The position numbers and the translations under genes were made by a program. Below, one piece after another: positions 32,372 to 45,336 of a DNA stretch of 64,000 nucleotides. Where the stretch lies: contig NC_092635.1 of NCBI RefSeq assembly GCF_039555335.1, positions 55,712,258 through 55,776,257 of the forward strand, written 5' to 3'. Source of the DNA: Amphiura filiformis. Its lineage: Eukaryota; Echinodermata; Ophiuroidea; Amphilepidida; Amphiuridae. The notes below the pieces were generated by a model. That model saw only the letters and a list, made by a program, of their open reading frames with translations, searched no databases and was not told where the DNA came from. How positions within the stretch are numbered: the stretch's first letter is position 1; each line of letters begins with the position of its first letter.

Positions 32372-33649
32372 TGATCATTCAAAGCAAAGGTCTTGTTCAA
32401 GGTCATTCAATGAAGCTAGAATTAGGCGATTCAGGCAAAAGCCAATAGCCAATAAAAGTCGAATTTATCAAGCTTCCTCAAAACAACGTATGTTTCTACC
32501 ATGGGTTTCTATATTGTACTAGAGTATAATAAATATAATTAAAAAGAGAAACCAAAGCTAACTGGATATAACCAGATCAGCTACCAGTGTATACTTTATC
32601 CACAGGTAATGTGGTCAGCGGAAGCATCGAAATAAATGGACACAGACCATGCAGACACAGCTAATGACATATATAGATTTATTATTTATAAGACAATTAA
32701 GCTACGTACGTTCCATGGTCAAGGTAGGACTTGGTGCCGTAAGCAATAAGAGACTGATCGAAATGAGAAAATATATAATTCCCACAAAAGGAACATATCA
32801 GCAGACCTTCTATTAAGGTACATGCGGTAGGGCACATTTAAAAGATATTATAGGGTAAGGGTCTACATACCAAACTGTTGTCAAATATTGGGTTGCTTAT
32901 ATACATATTTTATTTATTTAAAGGCCTATTCAGTGATTTGCTCATCCGGGGGGGGCCGTAAAAATTATCAAAATTTGGATTTTTGGCACCTTTGTTCACA
33001 GGATCTGTCAGGGGGATCTGTGGTGTCATATTAAAATATGCTAACATAAGCTGAAAGAGCTGTATTAAAGACGAATCTGTAATTTCTTTAATTAAGTAGA
33101 GAAATTAGGTACACGTATTTGAATGGAGCTTCAGTTTTGTCAATACAGCTGGATTCAAAAATACCTAATGACATTTTTTTTAATTGAAAAATTGAAATTA
33201 TTGAAATAAGATCTCACATTATGTACTTGCTCACTTTACAATTTGTGGACAATGTGCAACTATTTTTATTCGATATGTTTAAAACAACACGCGAAAAGCT
33301 CACTTTACCACTGTCAACTACTTTCGTTAAATGTTAATGTTTGGCTTTTACTTTACCAAATTTAAAGCTCAAAAAGTCAGTATGGCTTTTAAACCCCTAG
33401 CCTAGCGAGAGGGCTAGATGTTATCCATCCCCTTCCAGATTGTTTTCTGTTGCCGTAAAACGCTCATGCAAACCGGCAAACGACTCCATGTAATTGTCGG
33501 ATCATCCTTTGTGCTCTGCATCCATGGCGTTGTCTTTTTAAAGACATTTCTTGTTTACCCTACCATCCTACCAGAGGGTAGGGTAGACCGTCCAACTTCG
33601 AGGGTAGAGGAGGGGGATGTTGTTTAAAACTTAGTTTTATAAATTGAAA

Positions 33650-33912
33650 ACTTACTTTATCAGTTGAAAATTAGGTTGATCAAAACATGCAAGAAAACTA
33701 AGTTCATCTGTGATATAAAAATCTACTTTTTCAGTCAGAGTTTATTAGTGTAAGACACGAGGTTTTTGATAAAGCTAAATTTAATTTTTGAAAAACTAAG
33801 TTAATGTTTGAAAAACTATATTTATTTTTGAAAAACTATTAACGTTTATGTTTTAAAAACTAAGGTTATGTTTGAAAACTAAGTTTACGTTTGAGAACTA
33901 AGTTTTTCGAAT
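33650..33912. repeat. GAAAAACTAAGTTTA-type degenerate repeat
   Basis: A loose tandem array of a 20-30-nt unit containing TTTGAAAAACTAAGTT. No coding potential. Confidence 0.6.
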
Positions 33913-35113
33913 TACCGAATACTTGGCTGCTCATAAGAGGGGTGGCTGGGTGTACTCGACCTGACATGGAGGTAAATAAGGTTAATTTCCTGGATGGGCA
34001 ATTTAATATTTCATATGAAAAGGTTTGACTACAAAAACGATTCTATTATAAACCATCGATGCACAGTTTCCACCTCGATACACCTGAGTACACAATTTCG
34101 TCCAAGCTAGCAGTCTTTCATTACACTGCACGGTTGAGTGCATAGCATCATAAGAGCTGTGTAAGCTTCTAGATGTTAAATAGACCTCTGTGATTGGTTT
34201 TTCTCAAAACCTCAAGTGTTCCCTTCATCCAATCAGGAAATTTTTATATCGAACGAAAGCTATAAACACTTCCCTCTAAAAACACGTTTCCCCATTATAG
34301 GTCAACAGATAACGCAATCCAATGTTTATAGCAAGGCGAATGTGGTAAATCTGTTGAAAACTACCTATCCAAGCACATATTTTGACCAAAATGTAGGTTT
34401 AAAAGTCAAAATCTCAAGGGTTCCTTATAAATTTTTTTTTCTTCAAATTTTATGTCATTAAATGAAAGAGCACACTTATATTGTGCATTTTTTATACTAG
34501 CCTCAAAAGTTACTATTTTCGCCTGTTTTGTCATACGGTTGTAAATTCAATGAACTATTTGACTTTGCTAAAGAGCGCTTACAAATTGATATGTTACCCT
34601 CAAATGAATTTACTGGGTGAGCATGTCTAATTTATGGCAGTGTTTGGATTTTCGAAATTTAGACCTGTTTTGCGAAAAATCGACTTCGATGTAAAAAGTG
34701 GACTTTACCCCCAACACCCCGCCCAAAATGGACCTTTGGTGGCTCTTTTTATATCCTCAAGGTATGATAGACCTTTTGTAATTTTCCCTAAATTTTGACC
34801 TTTTTTCAGGTAGTTTTTCCTTACAATTAAGTAATTGTTCATGTAATTAGTTTTGAATCATATACTTTTAGCCCTATATCGTGATTAACTTGAAGTCGTA
34901 TGCTTCAAGCACTCATACTCGCAATATGTTATGAAATTTTTTCATCTGCCAACATTCGAGAATATTAAGGCCATTCGCTCAATCGAGGAAGGACCTACGA
35001 CGCAGCGCACTTTTAGTGTCGGCGATACATTCAAAATTGTATTTATCTGTCGCTATGGTAATTTACTACATCACTACTCCTGTTACATCACTACTTCTAC
35101 GGCGAATGTCGCT

Positions 35114-35600
35114 GTTGGAATGCAACATTGCATAAATTGACAGAGCAGCTGTTCATTGCATCGACAATGAATCATTAAAAAATACATCATGGAATCATTT
35201 AGTAGTCTGTGTTTTAATATTTAATATTGTTTCCTTAGTGATGAATAGTTATAGTGTTTGTGACATCTTCTCTTAATATCACGGTTGGAGTGCAACATTG
35301 CATAAATTGGCATAGCAGCTGTTTATGGCATCGACAATGAATCATTAAAAAATGCATCATAATTATGCTAAGTAAAATGGAATCATTTACTTTGGCATCT
35401 CTCTGCAATAGTAGCCTGTGTTTTGATATGCAATATTGTTGGTCACAAAACGATTAATAGTTATAGTGTTTGTGACATCTTCTCTTAATATCACTATTGG
35501 ACTGCAACATTGCATAAATTGACAGAACAGCTGTACATTGCATCGACAATGGATCATCAAAAAAAAATATGCTAAGTAAAATGGAATCATTTACTTTGAT
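35114..35600. repeat. Tandem repeat, ~3 copies of 165-225 bp
   Basis: GCAACATTGCATAAATTG followed by CAGCTGT and GCATCGACAATG recurs at about 35120, 35290 and 35502. The units vary by insertions. Confidence 0.8.
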
Positions 35601-35761
35601 AGATTATCAGATGACCTTTTTTGTGGTCTCCAATGAAATATTAATTTGCATGCATGCTTAATATGCAGTACCTAAAATTTGTGAAGTCTATACAGGATTA
35701 TCATCCAACATGAAAGCTACAGAGGTTTTTGTCATTGAAACAAATTTTGATAACATGGTCA

Positions 35762-36123
35762 TTAAGGGATGGGGTATGAACGTTTGGACAGTATTTATTG
35801 TGGTACATAAGAGCACATCAGACATATCGAATTGCACTCTGAATATGAGGACTGTCCTTCTGATATCAAATAATTTTTATTTTTTGAAATTCGCGATATA
35901 ATACAAATTTTATGACAAATTATTAAAATTTGATATTTTTTTATTTTTGATATTTAACAGTCCTCGAAGTAAACTTTATCAATCTAATGATATGGTCTTA
36001 AAGTGTATGCAGCTGGGACGATAATCCGACGATCAATTGAAATTTTTGACCTTTCATATTGAAGATATTCATTTTTAATTTTGTAAAAAAAAAAAAAAAA
36101 AAATCCATCTCTTCATTACGAAG
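35762..36123. mobile_element. Half copy of the TTAA palindromic family
   Basis: It starts TTAAGGGATGGGGTATGAAC and follows the left arm of 42631-43297, then turns into the opposite arm after an A-run and stops at about 36123. Confidence 0.75.
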
Positions 36124-36769
36124 ATTCTACCATGCACAGTAAAAATTATGTTTTGCGTTATTAGAAAATTGGGAACAAAGCCATATTTCTAAAATATAAA
36201 GTATTGACAAACCAGTATTTGATCATCATTACTACTATATGTTTATGATTACAAATATTTTCCAGTATTCCTTCTTTAATAAAGTCCGCACTAGTATTTA
36301 TCTTCAGCCCATGTCGGGTATATGTATCCCAAATTTACGCGCTTTTAAAGGTTTTTGACAACGTTTCTGGTTTTGAGTGGTATTTGTAAGTGGCATCTTT
36401 ACCTTATTATGTTGTATTTTTCGGTAAGCCGGTGAATGACTTTACTATATGGCTAACCCTGAACAATGTTGACGTATTTTCAACTATAATTAAAATATTC
36501 ATTCTTATATTAATATTTAATTTAAAAAATATATCCCAATATTCCACAAATACTGTGCCACAATATTCCCAGTTAGAATCAAAGTAAAACAAAAGGTGTA
36601 CAAAGTAATAAACAAAATAACAATAACAGACAATGTTCAACATTTAAAGTGTAGATTGATAATAATAATAATTTGTTTCCATCCTCAAAGACTTATATAC
36701 GGATAAAGAATTAAATAATATTTCAAATCTATTAAACAATACACCATTGTGTAATGTGTGATATCTATT

Positions 36770-37026
36770 ATTCTTAAACACTTGAGAACGTTCCTGCAAT
36801 CCTATTGGTTCTTACCCAGCTTTACCCGTGTGATATGACACGATATCACACGGGTCAGCGCGTGTGCGTCGACGCGATACGCGTACTCGCTATATGGACC
36901 AATCGGAGGCGCACAGCAACAACAGGACTGATCGATTTTAAGCCCTAGGTAATTCCTTGCAAAATGTAGGATTTAATTTGATTAAAACTTGTATAATATT
37001 TTTATTTGAATTGAAGTGTTTAAGAA
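36770..37026. mobile_element. MITE with 13-bp ATTCTTAAACACT ends
   Basis: The exact inverted ends are at 36770-36782 and 37014-37026. Inside is a 13-bp-arm hairpin ACCCGTGTGATAT at 36824-36857. Confidence 0.55.
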
Positions 37027-37028
37027 TG

Positions 37029-37216
37029 AGAATAAAGGTATTGTTTTTAGCCGCTGTCGTGCATCTATCGTCTCATATAACACGGGCGACATCATTATTT
37101 TTGGCGTAAAACAACTCGGCTTCGCCTCGTTGTTTTACTTAAAATAATGATGTCGCCCGTGTTATATGAGACGATAGATGCACTCAGGGCTAAAAACAAT
37201 ACCTTTATTCTCTAAT
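37029..37216. mobile_element. Near-perfect palindrome, ~75-bp arms
   Basis: GAGAATAAAGGTATTGTTTT reads inward from both ends; arms include TCTCATATAACACGGGCGAC. The near identity of the arms suggests a young element or conversion between the arms. It directly abuts the previous element. Confidence 0.75.
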
Positions 37217-37480
37217 TATTTATTTATTATTAAGTTGTAACTAAATAACACTACTTCAAAAAGCAAGTTGATTTAGAGATACACCATACTACTAGTTATA
37301 TGGTAATTTTTATAATGGTGCCCACTGTTTTGTAGGTAAAATACTACTGGGTGGGCAATGGACAATTTACTCGGTGGGCAAAATAATTAACTGGGTGGGC
37401 AAGTGTATTTATAACATCGTAATTGCACATGGATTATTCCTTAAAACTGCGTATCACACAGGTATACACTAATTGTCTTG

Positions 37481-37692
37481 TCACACCTGTGTTTCTTTTG
37501 AGATATTTCCAAGTCTAGAATATAGGCCTATGTAATCCTTGGTTGAAGACTTCCTCTTCTTGTTGTTTTCTAGCCTCAATTGCCATTGATGCAGTAATGG
37601 GTCTGCCAATACAATACTACCTATGCATAATGAACAGACTCCGCAGAGGACAAGTGGTAATCGGTAACTGCCCATACGATCATACAACCAGG
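37481..37692 (-). CDS. MCT-like exon 4 (TM11-12, stop)
   Basis: A 212-nt exon starting WLYDRMGSYRLPLVLCG and ending in a basic tail (RLENNKKRKSSTKDY), with TGA at 37483-37481. Acceptor TTCTTGCAG. Confidence 0.83.
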
Positions 37693-40600
37693 CTGCAAGA
37701 AGTTAAAATATAATCTAACTTTAGTATTAAAACAAATACTTCATACAATCGCAATAAGCGACATCTGACTGAGAGGAAAATGATAGCTTCAGATGAAAAT
37801 TTAAGAACCGATATTGGAAATTTAAAAGATAAAATAAAAAGGAGTATGTAGCACATAAGGAGAAGAAGAGGAAAAGTTGACATTCTTGCTAGCCTTCGTT
37901 TCCTCCTTGGCCAGGGAGATGCCACCATATTTATGAAAATGGCATTTATTATGAAAATTCATTTATTTCGGCATTTTTGAGATTTGATATATATATATAT
38001 ACATATTTGAATTTACCAGTTCCATTGATACACAAGAATCCTCCAAACCCCATCTGCTGAAGCATCCATGCCTGAGCACCAGGGGCCTTTTCCTTTGAGC
38101 CACCAGAATGCGCCACAATAACCATGAGTAAAGAACCTCCAACCCCCCACGTTAGTCCAAACACTACAGCAAGCAATATAAGAAATGGAAGAGTTTTCAC
38201 GAAGGGAATGAGAATTGTGGTAAGACCAAGCAGTAGCAATGCCATTCCAGTCACCGTTGATGCCGATATAAACCTCTTGTCTACTAAAAATCCAATGGGT
38301 GAGAGTCTCGCAATTACATTACACATCCCCACTGTAGACATTATGAAAGATGCATTAAGATCAGAAATACCAACGTTAGTGGAATAAGGAACGAGATATA
38401 TGATGGCTGCAAGTATTCCACCGTATAAAAGGCCATTTATTATACTTTGAAAGATGAATCGCACGTTTGTGAAAAGCGACAAGTCAAAATCTTGTGCAGC
38501 ATCTTTCAAGATGCTACAACGAGTTGTGTCTTCACTGTTATTAACTTTACTCAATTTGAGTTTTTTTTCTTTGTAACTTTTCAAATTTAGATGTGCGTAA
38601 TAGAAACCCACAGACACAAATATTGGCCATTATGGCAGCTAAAATTTGTGACGCTCCTTGCCAGCCGAATACACTATTTAGAAATTCCAACAAAGGCGGG
38701 AAAATGAAGACACTCAAGCCACTGGCAGCATTGTTCAGTCCATTTGCAAAAGCGTAACGCTTGTCGAAGTAGTAAACAAAGAATGTAGTAGCTGGTTGAT
38801 ATGCCAGGCCTACTGCAATTCCTGAAGAACAAAGAGATAAAACGCATTTACAGAAGTTTTAACACATGATACAGCAATATTAGTTACGGCATACCCATTA
38901 ATCTAATTCATTATTAATTTATTAAATTTATTTATTTATTTATTTTAAATAAATTTATTTATTTATTGTAATAAATTTATTTATTTATTCATTCATTTTT
39001 TTTAATTCAAAGAACAGACCTTCCAGAATAGGTAGCCGTACTCTGAGTTTCATGCCTAAAAAGGCAATCATCAGAGGACACGATGAAATGCTTTGTAGGA
39101 AGTAGCATCTCTTGGGAATGTGAATGAATATACATTCCATGATGTCAACACAACCAAAGTCTATCCCAGAGTCAGTCCGTTTTGCAGTTGAGCACTTTCT
39201 GACTATTTCTGATAGACAGACTCTGGAATAGCGGGAGCTAATGTGATACCTCTGCATTGCATCAAGTTGTGAAAGTGAGGTGGGACAATGTGGGAGGTGC
39301 ACCAATCCATGAAGATCTTGCATATTCCATTTTGGAGCAAACCATGGACCTGAGTATGACCAGGGCTGGTATGACCGTCCTTCGAGTTGGTTCGAACCAT
39401 GCTGGTGGCGACAAGTGCCCATACAAGTCTTTGCTGCTATTAGGACGTCAGCACTGTTGGCCTCTTCTATCGTTGTTTCAAAGAAGAGCATTGTTTGGGT
39501 GGCTAATATGGGCATCTCTCCGATTTGAGATTGTGGTCGCTTCTGGGATCTTTTGTCTTTTGTTCTATTGCAATTTCTATACTATTCTATGGTTTACTTG
39601 GTATCCCCCTGTTTGTCCCTCACATCAAGTTTCTATACCTGGTTCAAAACTTCTTAGCTCAAATCCAGGGCTATAACTTTATTATTAAATCTAATCGAGG
39701 TTCATTTGCATGTTTTAAAGTCTAAAAGTAAAGTCTATTGGTACGTTTCACCGCTTTAAAAACGATAAAAAGAAAACTCACCTAATATTGGCATTATTGC
39801 ATAAATTTGCCACAAAGATCTTATTAAACCTAACGCAAACAGACAACTGAAGATCACGATTCCAGCAAATATGGTAACTACTCTGTACGTAAACCGATGG
39901 GCTAATGCTGAAGATATTGGTGCTGTGATGAAGAGAAGAAAGACATAAGAATAGACTTGATATACATGTATGAATGTCTTTTTTCATTAGAGAATCAGTC
40001 AGCTACCTGCACAACCAATTCTTTTGTTCTGCAAGGCTCACTCAGTCATTTAATGAGGCAATACAAACGATCGAAATTGGTGTTGAAATGAGCAAAATTT
40101 TGAGTTACACCTTTTCAGTGTAAAATTTTTTTCTCAGCCAAATGAAAAGCAATAATTTTCATTTTTCAGTAAATGGCTGGAAAAACTATAATGCTTGATA
40201 CTGATTTTTTTTAAAAAATCCTGGTGTTAAACTTAGGCCTGAAATTCAGTCATTTAGTGTAAGATATTCGATTTTTATAGGCTTCAGCTCGGCCCGCGAG
40301 CTTTTTCTTGGATCAACCTTTTAGCTTTTCAAAGTAATATAGTTCGCTAATGAAGGATTTTCCCCAACTTTCTAAAGCACATCACCGTGAGCTATATATC
40401 ATAGTTTTGTCAGAATTTCCGTTTTGATTTCACCATCTTTCACTGTCGGCTGAAAAAATTTCTAAATCAACACGTGAAATCTAAAGGCTAGTACTAGCAT
40501 TGTGGATCGATATCCCTGGGTTTAATAGGAATACCGGCATGGCTATAGTGTTGCCAGAACTTCAATATAGCAAAGAAATTCCCAGACCTATAGCGCTCCT

Positions 40601-43600
40601 ACTGATCATGTTTAACCAGAACACCCAATTGGGGATTTAATCGCTGGTCGGGCAATTTGCTTTCAATGAAAAATTGACCTGGATAACAACAAAGGAAATA
40701 TCGACTATTTCAGCTGGTTGCTCTCGAGATAAAAGTACTCACTATTGCCTACTTTTACTTAGTTTGACATTTTCGGACCATGAATGGAAAAAGGGTAAAA
40801 CAAAACGGAAATTCTGACAAAACTATAACATATAGACCCACACGATGTGCTTTACAGAGGTGGGAAATATCTTTCTTTAGCAAACTATGTTAGTTTGAGA
40901 CGCTAAAACATGAATTCCGTAAAAAGCTCGCAGGCGAATTCAAGGCCTATAAAAATCAAAAATATCACACTAAAAGACACAATTTGATGCTTAATTTTAA
41001 CACCAGGATTTAAAAAAATGTATATTCAAGCACCAAGTTTTTAACTGACATTACTGAAGAAAAAAAAATATTGCTTTATATTTGACCGAGAAAATTAATT
41101 TCATAGCAAAAAGGTGTATCTCTGAATTGTGCTGATTTTTACATGTATCGATCGACTTTTAGCGCGACTAAGCATTTCTAAAGAATTTGTTGTCCAGGCG
41201 GCAGACTGGAATGAATTTGGAGAAAACCTTCTGATAATTACAAACACTCGCTGAGCAGCAATACCTTCCCTCTAAGCTTTTAATCCGATAAGCTGATTAT
41301 CTATTTGTTTTCATGAATTGGAAGACATTATTTGATGTATTACTGAGTTCAATCATCTGAAATTACTGAAGCGTGAGCCACCCAGGCTGGTGGCTCAGCA
41401 TAGTATTTTATTAACAGAAGGTTTTCTCCAAATTCGTTTCCTAATGAAATTATGATAATTTCAAATGTAGATGGCTTCTCTTCACATATTTATTTTCTGA
41501 CTGCTCTGGAAATTTTCTAATGACGTATATATTATAGTGTGCCCCTTTATATACACATTAAATATTGTGACCAACACAAAATATCGGCGAATATCAAACT
41601 GAGTTTTAAAAAAAACATTTCAATTTTGTGTCTATGAAATTTTGGATTTAAATACATTTCATTTTTATCAGGAATTGCTGTCTTTATAATGTATAAGCTA
41701 AATTAACTTGAGCAGAAACTGGTCCAGAAAGCCTTCAGAATAGGTACATTTATGTCGCTAATTTCCTCCTTCGATTAGTTATTCTCCAACTATCAATTTA
41801 ATAATGCTTCAAACCTTGCAGTCTCATGCAACAATCAGAGCAATATATCCCCATTCATTACGTTTCACTACCTGGAGAGAATTGATCAAAAATTGAATTC
41901 CTCCTGAGGTTGGTACATGTCAATGAGTTGACCAGATCACAAGGATATCATATAGCTATTGGCAGTATATATAACACAAATGGTCAATGAGTTACATAAA
42001 AATGACCTTGTGTGGTATTTAGTTCCCAGGAAGTGAGTTTTGCCTGAGGCAATTTGTGGTTAAATCTTGATCCCTCACTACAAGAGTTATTACCGTCGAT
42101 TTGGTTGAAAAAGGAGGTGAGAAATGATCAAACCTCTCCAGGTAACAAAACGTAATGTTCATGAGGTGGCAAAAATAGGACACTACGATATAATAATGGC
42201 CTCATTGCTGTGTTTGTCCGACAGAGGAAAATGAACTTAAGAGCGAAACATGTGTTGACATGGTTGACGTGATCTTTTGAGTCTACGTCTGTCCTGGAGA
42301 CGACTCCCAATTTGAATAATAAAAGAGTCTACCCACTTGACTTCTTCAAGAGTCCAATATAGGGAACTCTCTTTTGGAGTCGTCTCGTGGACAATATCCT
42401 GACACATAAGAAACCAATACATGACTCCTTATTAGATTCCACTTATCTGACGTTTTGAGGGGTCCACCATCCAAGAGTCTTTGTGAGAGCCGTCTCCAGA
42501 ACAAATTCTTGACATTTAATGAGTCATTTAAATGACTCCTTATTAGAGTACTCCTTACCGAGTCACATCTAAGCCGTACTCTTTGCACGAATCACAGGGA
42601 GTGCTCTGAGAGAGACACGTTGACCATGATTTAAGGGATCTAAAATGAGCGTTTATTGTGTTTCGACAGTATTTTTTGTGGGACATGAGAGCACCTCAGA
42701 CCTATCGAATTGCATTCTGAATACGAAGCATGTCTTTCTGATATCAAATAATTTTCATTTTTGAAAATCACAATATGATACAAATTTTATGACAAATTAT
42801 AAAAAATTGATATTTTTCAAATTTTTGATATATAACAGTCCTCGAAGTAAATTATATAAATCTAATGATATATTCTTAAAGTGTATGTAGCAGGGAGGAA
42901 ATGCCGACGGTCAATTGAAAATTTGACCTTTCATATTGAAGATATGGATTTTTTTCCCAAAAAGACCTAATTTATTTTGGTGTTTTAGGAGAAAAAAATC
43001 CATATCTTCAATACGAAAGGTCAAAATTTTCAATTGATCGTCGGCTTTTCATCCCACCTACATACACATTAAGTATAAATCATCAGATTTATAAAGTTTA
43101 CTTCAAGTACTGTTAAATATCAAAAATATCAATTTTTAATGATTTGCCATAAAATGTGTATTAAATTGCGAATTTCAAAACAAAATTATTTGATATCAGA
43201 ATGACTTTCTTCGTATTCAGAATGCAATTCGATATGTCTGATGTGCTCTAATGTCCCAAAATAAATACTGTCCAAACGTTCATACCCCAGCCCTTAATAC
43301 TTGCATATCTTTAAGAGATAAAGTGAGTCAGTTAGACTCTCCTTCGTATTGACCCCTTTTGTTATCAGCATAACAAAAGTCACTCTGACCCTCCAAAATA
43401 GTTATCTGGACTCTCTCAGATACATACTTGACACTTTCATATACTCAAATAGCTGGAGAAGATACCTCGAGTCAATTCGACACCTTTATTTTTCTGTGTG
43501 TACTGTGAACGTGATCTTCCTTAGTGGAATTCTCCGGTGAATTGCATGTCCTGCCTGTGACGCGTGACGCGCTGTTTTAAGATGAATGTAACTTACTTAA

Positions 43601-45336
43601 TGTTCGAATGTAAGTTCATACGTGCTGGTAATAAACAATTTCCAAAAGTTTAAACTGACTTTCAGCACAAAAATTCACTAACCTTGAATTTTCGATGTGT
43701 GACATACATCTTCATCAGAAGAAGTCCTAAGATGTTGTGATGGACTTGCCCTTTTGTTGATCATTGGCAACTTTTGGTCGAATGAGTGGGAGGCCATCCA
43801 GATCAAGAAGAAATCGCCAGAACTAAATCGCGATCAAGGACTGGAATTGCCAACCTTATACAACGCCCTCATTCGACCAAAAGTTGCCAATGATCAACAA
43901 AAGAGCAAGTCCATCACAACATCTTAGGACTTCTTCTGATGAAGATGTGTGTCACACATCGAAAATTCAAGGTTAGTGAATTTTTGTGCTGAAAGTCAGT
44001 TTAAACTTTTGGAAATTGCTTAATGTTGTAAAGTTAAAGATGGTGATCAAGTTGCAAGTTTACTTTTCATAATCAGGCAATGGTACATGATGTCCTTGAA
44101 ATAAGTGTACCGTCAGAAATGTTTGGTAATAGTTGAACTTATTTGCAGAATAGAGCTGATGAATTAAATGAGATAAAACCACAAATAAAAACAAATTTAA
44201 TAGCCTACCGTATGGTTTAACAGGATTTATGCACCAATAAAATTTAATACTTCGTAGATAGTTGTAAAAAATACAAAAGTAAATTAACATTTTTAAACAT
44301 GCATTGAAACAACAACTGATAATGTAAAGAGATTTACCCAATCATATTTGAGTTAAAGGGGCATTCCGTGATCCACAGGCTTATCCCTCCCAAAAACAAG
44401 TTGCGATTTTTTATACCATTGGAAATGTCTGTCTACATAATGTTTATGTTCAAAACATATCTTGCGGATTAATTCGTTTAGCAAAAATATCGTCAAATTA
44501 AATTACAACACAGTGTTTTGTGGAGGAGTGTAATACACATAATCCTGCATAACTCGCAAACGCAAAATCGGAATCAACTGAAAATTTGCGAATAAGCTTT
44601 TTTTGTGGTGGATATCTACTGACAAAATCATAAGAAGAGGATGCTATCACGAAATATTGCTTTAAAGCATCCTAATAAACATTATGTTGTGTGCAACTAA
44701 TATTTCATCATAAAATAATTCCAGAGGTATTAAAAAGGGAGAAAGATGTAGTATAGGCCTATGTGTATTATACCATGCACACCTGATGGTATGAATATGC
44801 AGTTGAGAACCAGTTGATACCAGCTGAGAACTATATAGCATTATACCATACATGTAGTGAAATAAAATTCCTTTTCATGCTTTATATACCAACAAATGCA
44901 CGTGTGTTGTGTGTATTATTTCCATGAGTACCAATGGTTTAACTAACCCACGTAATATGATATCAACAAGACATCACAATTGTCATCAAGAACACAACTG
45001 AATGATATTTCATCATATCTGTAACCGTCTGTAATCAGATCAAGATAAACAGAAAGGCTTATATAGTACGACCATGTTTTTCAACAAAATAAAATAATGC
45101 CAATCAAAGTCGCTTACTCTTCCATACTTACTTGTAAAAAATATCAGTAAGAAATATGATGACCCTATCCATGCAGTTGTCGACGAGCTGACGTTGAAAT
45201 GTGTCTGCCATTGCAACATCATAATACCTAATGTTGCCCAGAGACCATCGACAAACAATCGCATCAGGATACATGCTCCAAGTACAACCCACGCGTAACC
45301 ATGATCAAACTGTGTTCTTGAAGAGGCGCACATCAT
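37481..45336 (-). CDS. Monocarboxylate-transporter-like (SLC16/MFS) protein, spliced
   Basis: Four exons on the minus strand, written high to low: 45336-45132, 39922-39782, 38821-38017, 37692-37481. All internal junctions are phase 1 with GT-AG ends. Removing one base from exon 3 gives about 453 residues, normal for MCTs. N-terminal DHGYAWVVLGA is the MCT signature before TM1. PISSALAHRFTYRVV fits TM2-3, YDRMGSYRLPLVL fits TM11-12. By family it would carry monocarboxylates or related small molecules with protons at a membrane; the substrate cannot be told. Exon 3 changes frame at an eight-T run (plus strand 38561-38568): with seven, the frame is open and the phases agree. This is either a real disabling mutation or an assembly error. 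The gene is convergent with the Roco gene. Confidence 0.85.
38017..38821 (-). CDS. MCT-like exon 3 (TM4-10), frame interrupted
   Basis: An 805-nt exon. It begins GIAVGLAYQPATTFFVYYFD and runs through NGLNNAASGLSVFIFPPLL to VCGFLLRTSKFEKL. It then changes frame at the A-run (T8 on plus, 38561-38568) and continues FDLSLFTNVRFIFQ through the second half to GAQAWMLQQMGFGG. The cytosolic loop between TM6 and TM7 is where the break falls. An exon of 804 nt would restore phase 1 on both sides. Confidence 0.82.
38905..39000. repeat. TTTA microsatellite
   Basis: Repeated TTTATTTA and AAATAAATTTATT in intron 2 of the transporter. Confidence 0.85.
39782..39922 (-). CDS. MCT-like exon 2 (TM2-3)
   Basis: A 141-nt exon, phase 1 on both sides, acceptor TTCATCACAG, donor GTGAGT. 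It encodes PISSALAHRFTYRVVTIF followed by a hydrophobic stretch AGIVIFSCLFALGL. Other open frames across it are spurious. Confidence 0.82.
40104..41125. mobile_element. Foldback element, ~330-bp arms
   Basis: The left arm (to about 40440) and the right arm (from about 40795) are inverted copies; GTTTTGTCAGAATTTCCGTT is exact in both. Arms are diverged elsewhere. Located in intron 1 of the transporter. Confidence 0.7.
41211..41440. mobile_element. Short inverted-repeat element
   Basis: AATTTGGAGAAAACCTTCTG at the left and its exact complement at the right, with a small perfect hairpin TGAGCCACC-CAGGCT-GGTGGCTCA at about 41375-41398. Confidence 0.6.
42631..43297. mobile_element. TTAA-flanked palindromic MITE, ~300-bp arms
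   Basis: Both ends read TTAAGGG inward. The two arms are inverted copies over about 300 bp each with a short spacer (43% of the length or more is in each arm). TTAA at both ends suggests a piggyBac-type target preference. No open frame. Lies in intron 1 of the transporter. Confidence 0.8.
43636..44018. mobile_element. Penelope-like element terminal hairpin
   Basis: Two 151-bp inverted arms (43636-43786 and 43868-44018) enclose about 80 bp. The centre reads KKKSPELNRDQGLELP on the plus strand, like the extreme C-terminus of Penelope-like polyproteins. Inverted terminal repeats are known for that class. Each arm holds CTGATGA, a short self-complementary stretch and GAAA. Only the terminal part is present. 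Confidence 0.55.
45132..45336 (-). CDS. MCT-like exon 1 (start, TM1)
   Basis: It begins MMCASSRTQFDHGYAW and ends SSYFLLIFFT before donor GTAAGT. The two tandem ATGs follow TTTTCAGCTA; either could start. Phase 1 out. Confidence 0.8.

Larger units (their letters stand above)
27612..37480. other. Intergenic tract between convergent genes
   Basis: Apart from the MITEs, foldbacks and tandem arrays listed, I see no coding exon or RNA gene. Open frames here are short and lack codon or splice support. Confidence 0.6.

Noticed and set aside
39395-39420. GGTTCGAACC, a B-box-like motif
   Set aside because: The motif is self-complementary and no A box or tRNA fold was found near it.
38985-39515. 176-codon minus-strand open frame in transporter intron 2
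   Set aside because: Not in phase with the flanking exons and no family recognised; possibly old repeat DNA.
39257-39676. 139-codon plus-strand open frame
   Set aside because: Antisense to the previous frame, no recognisable domain, no splice or start context.
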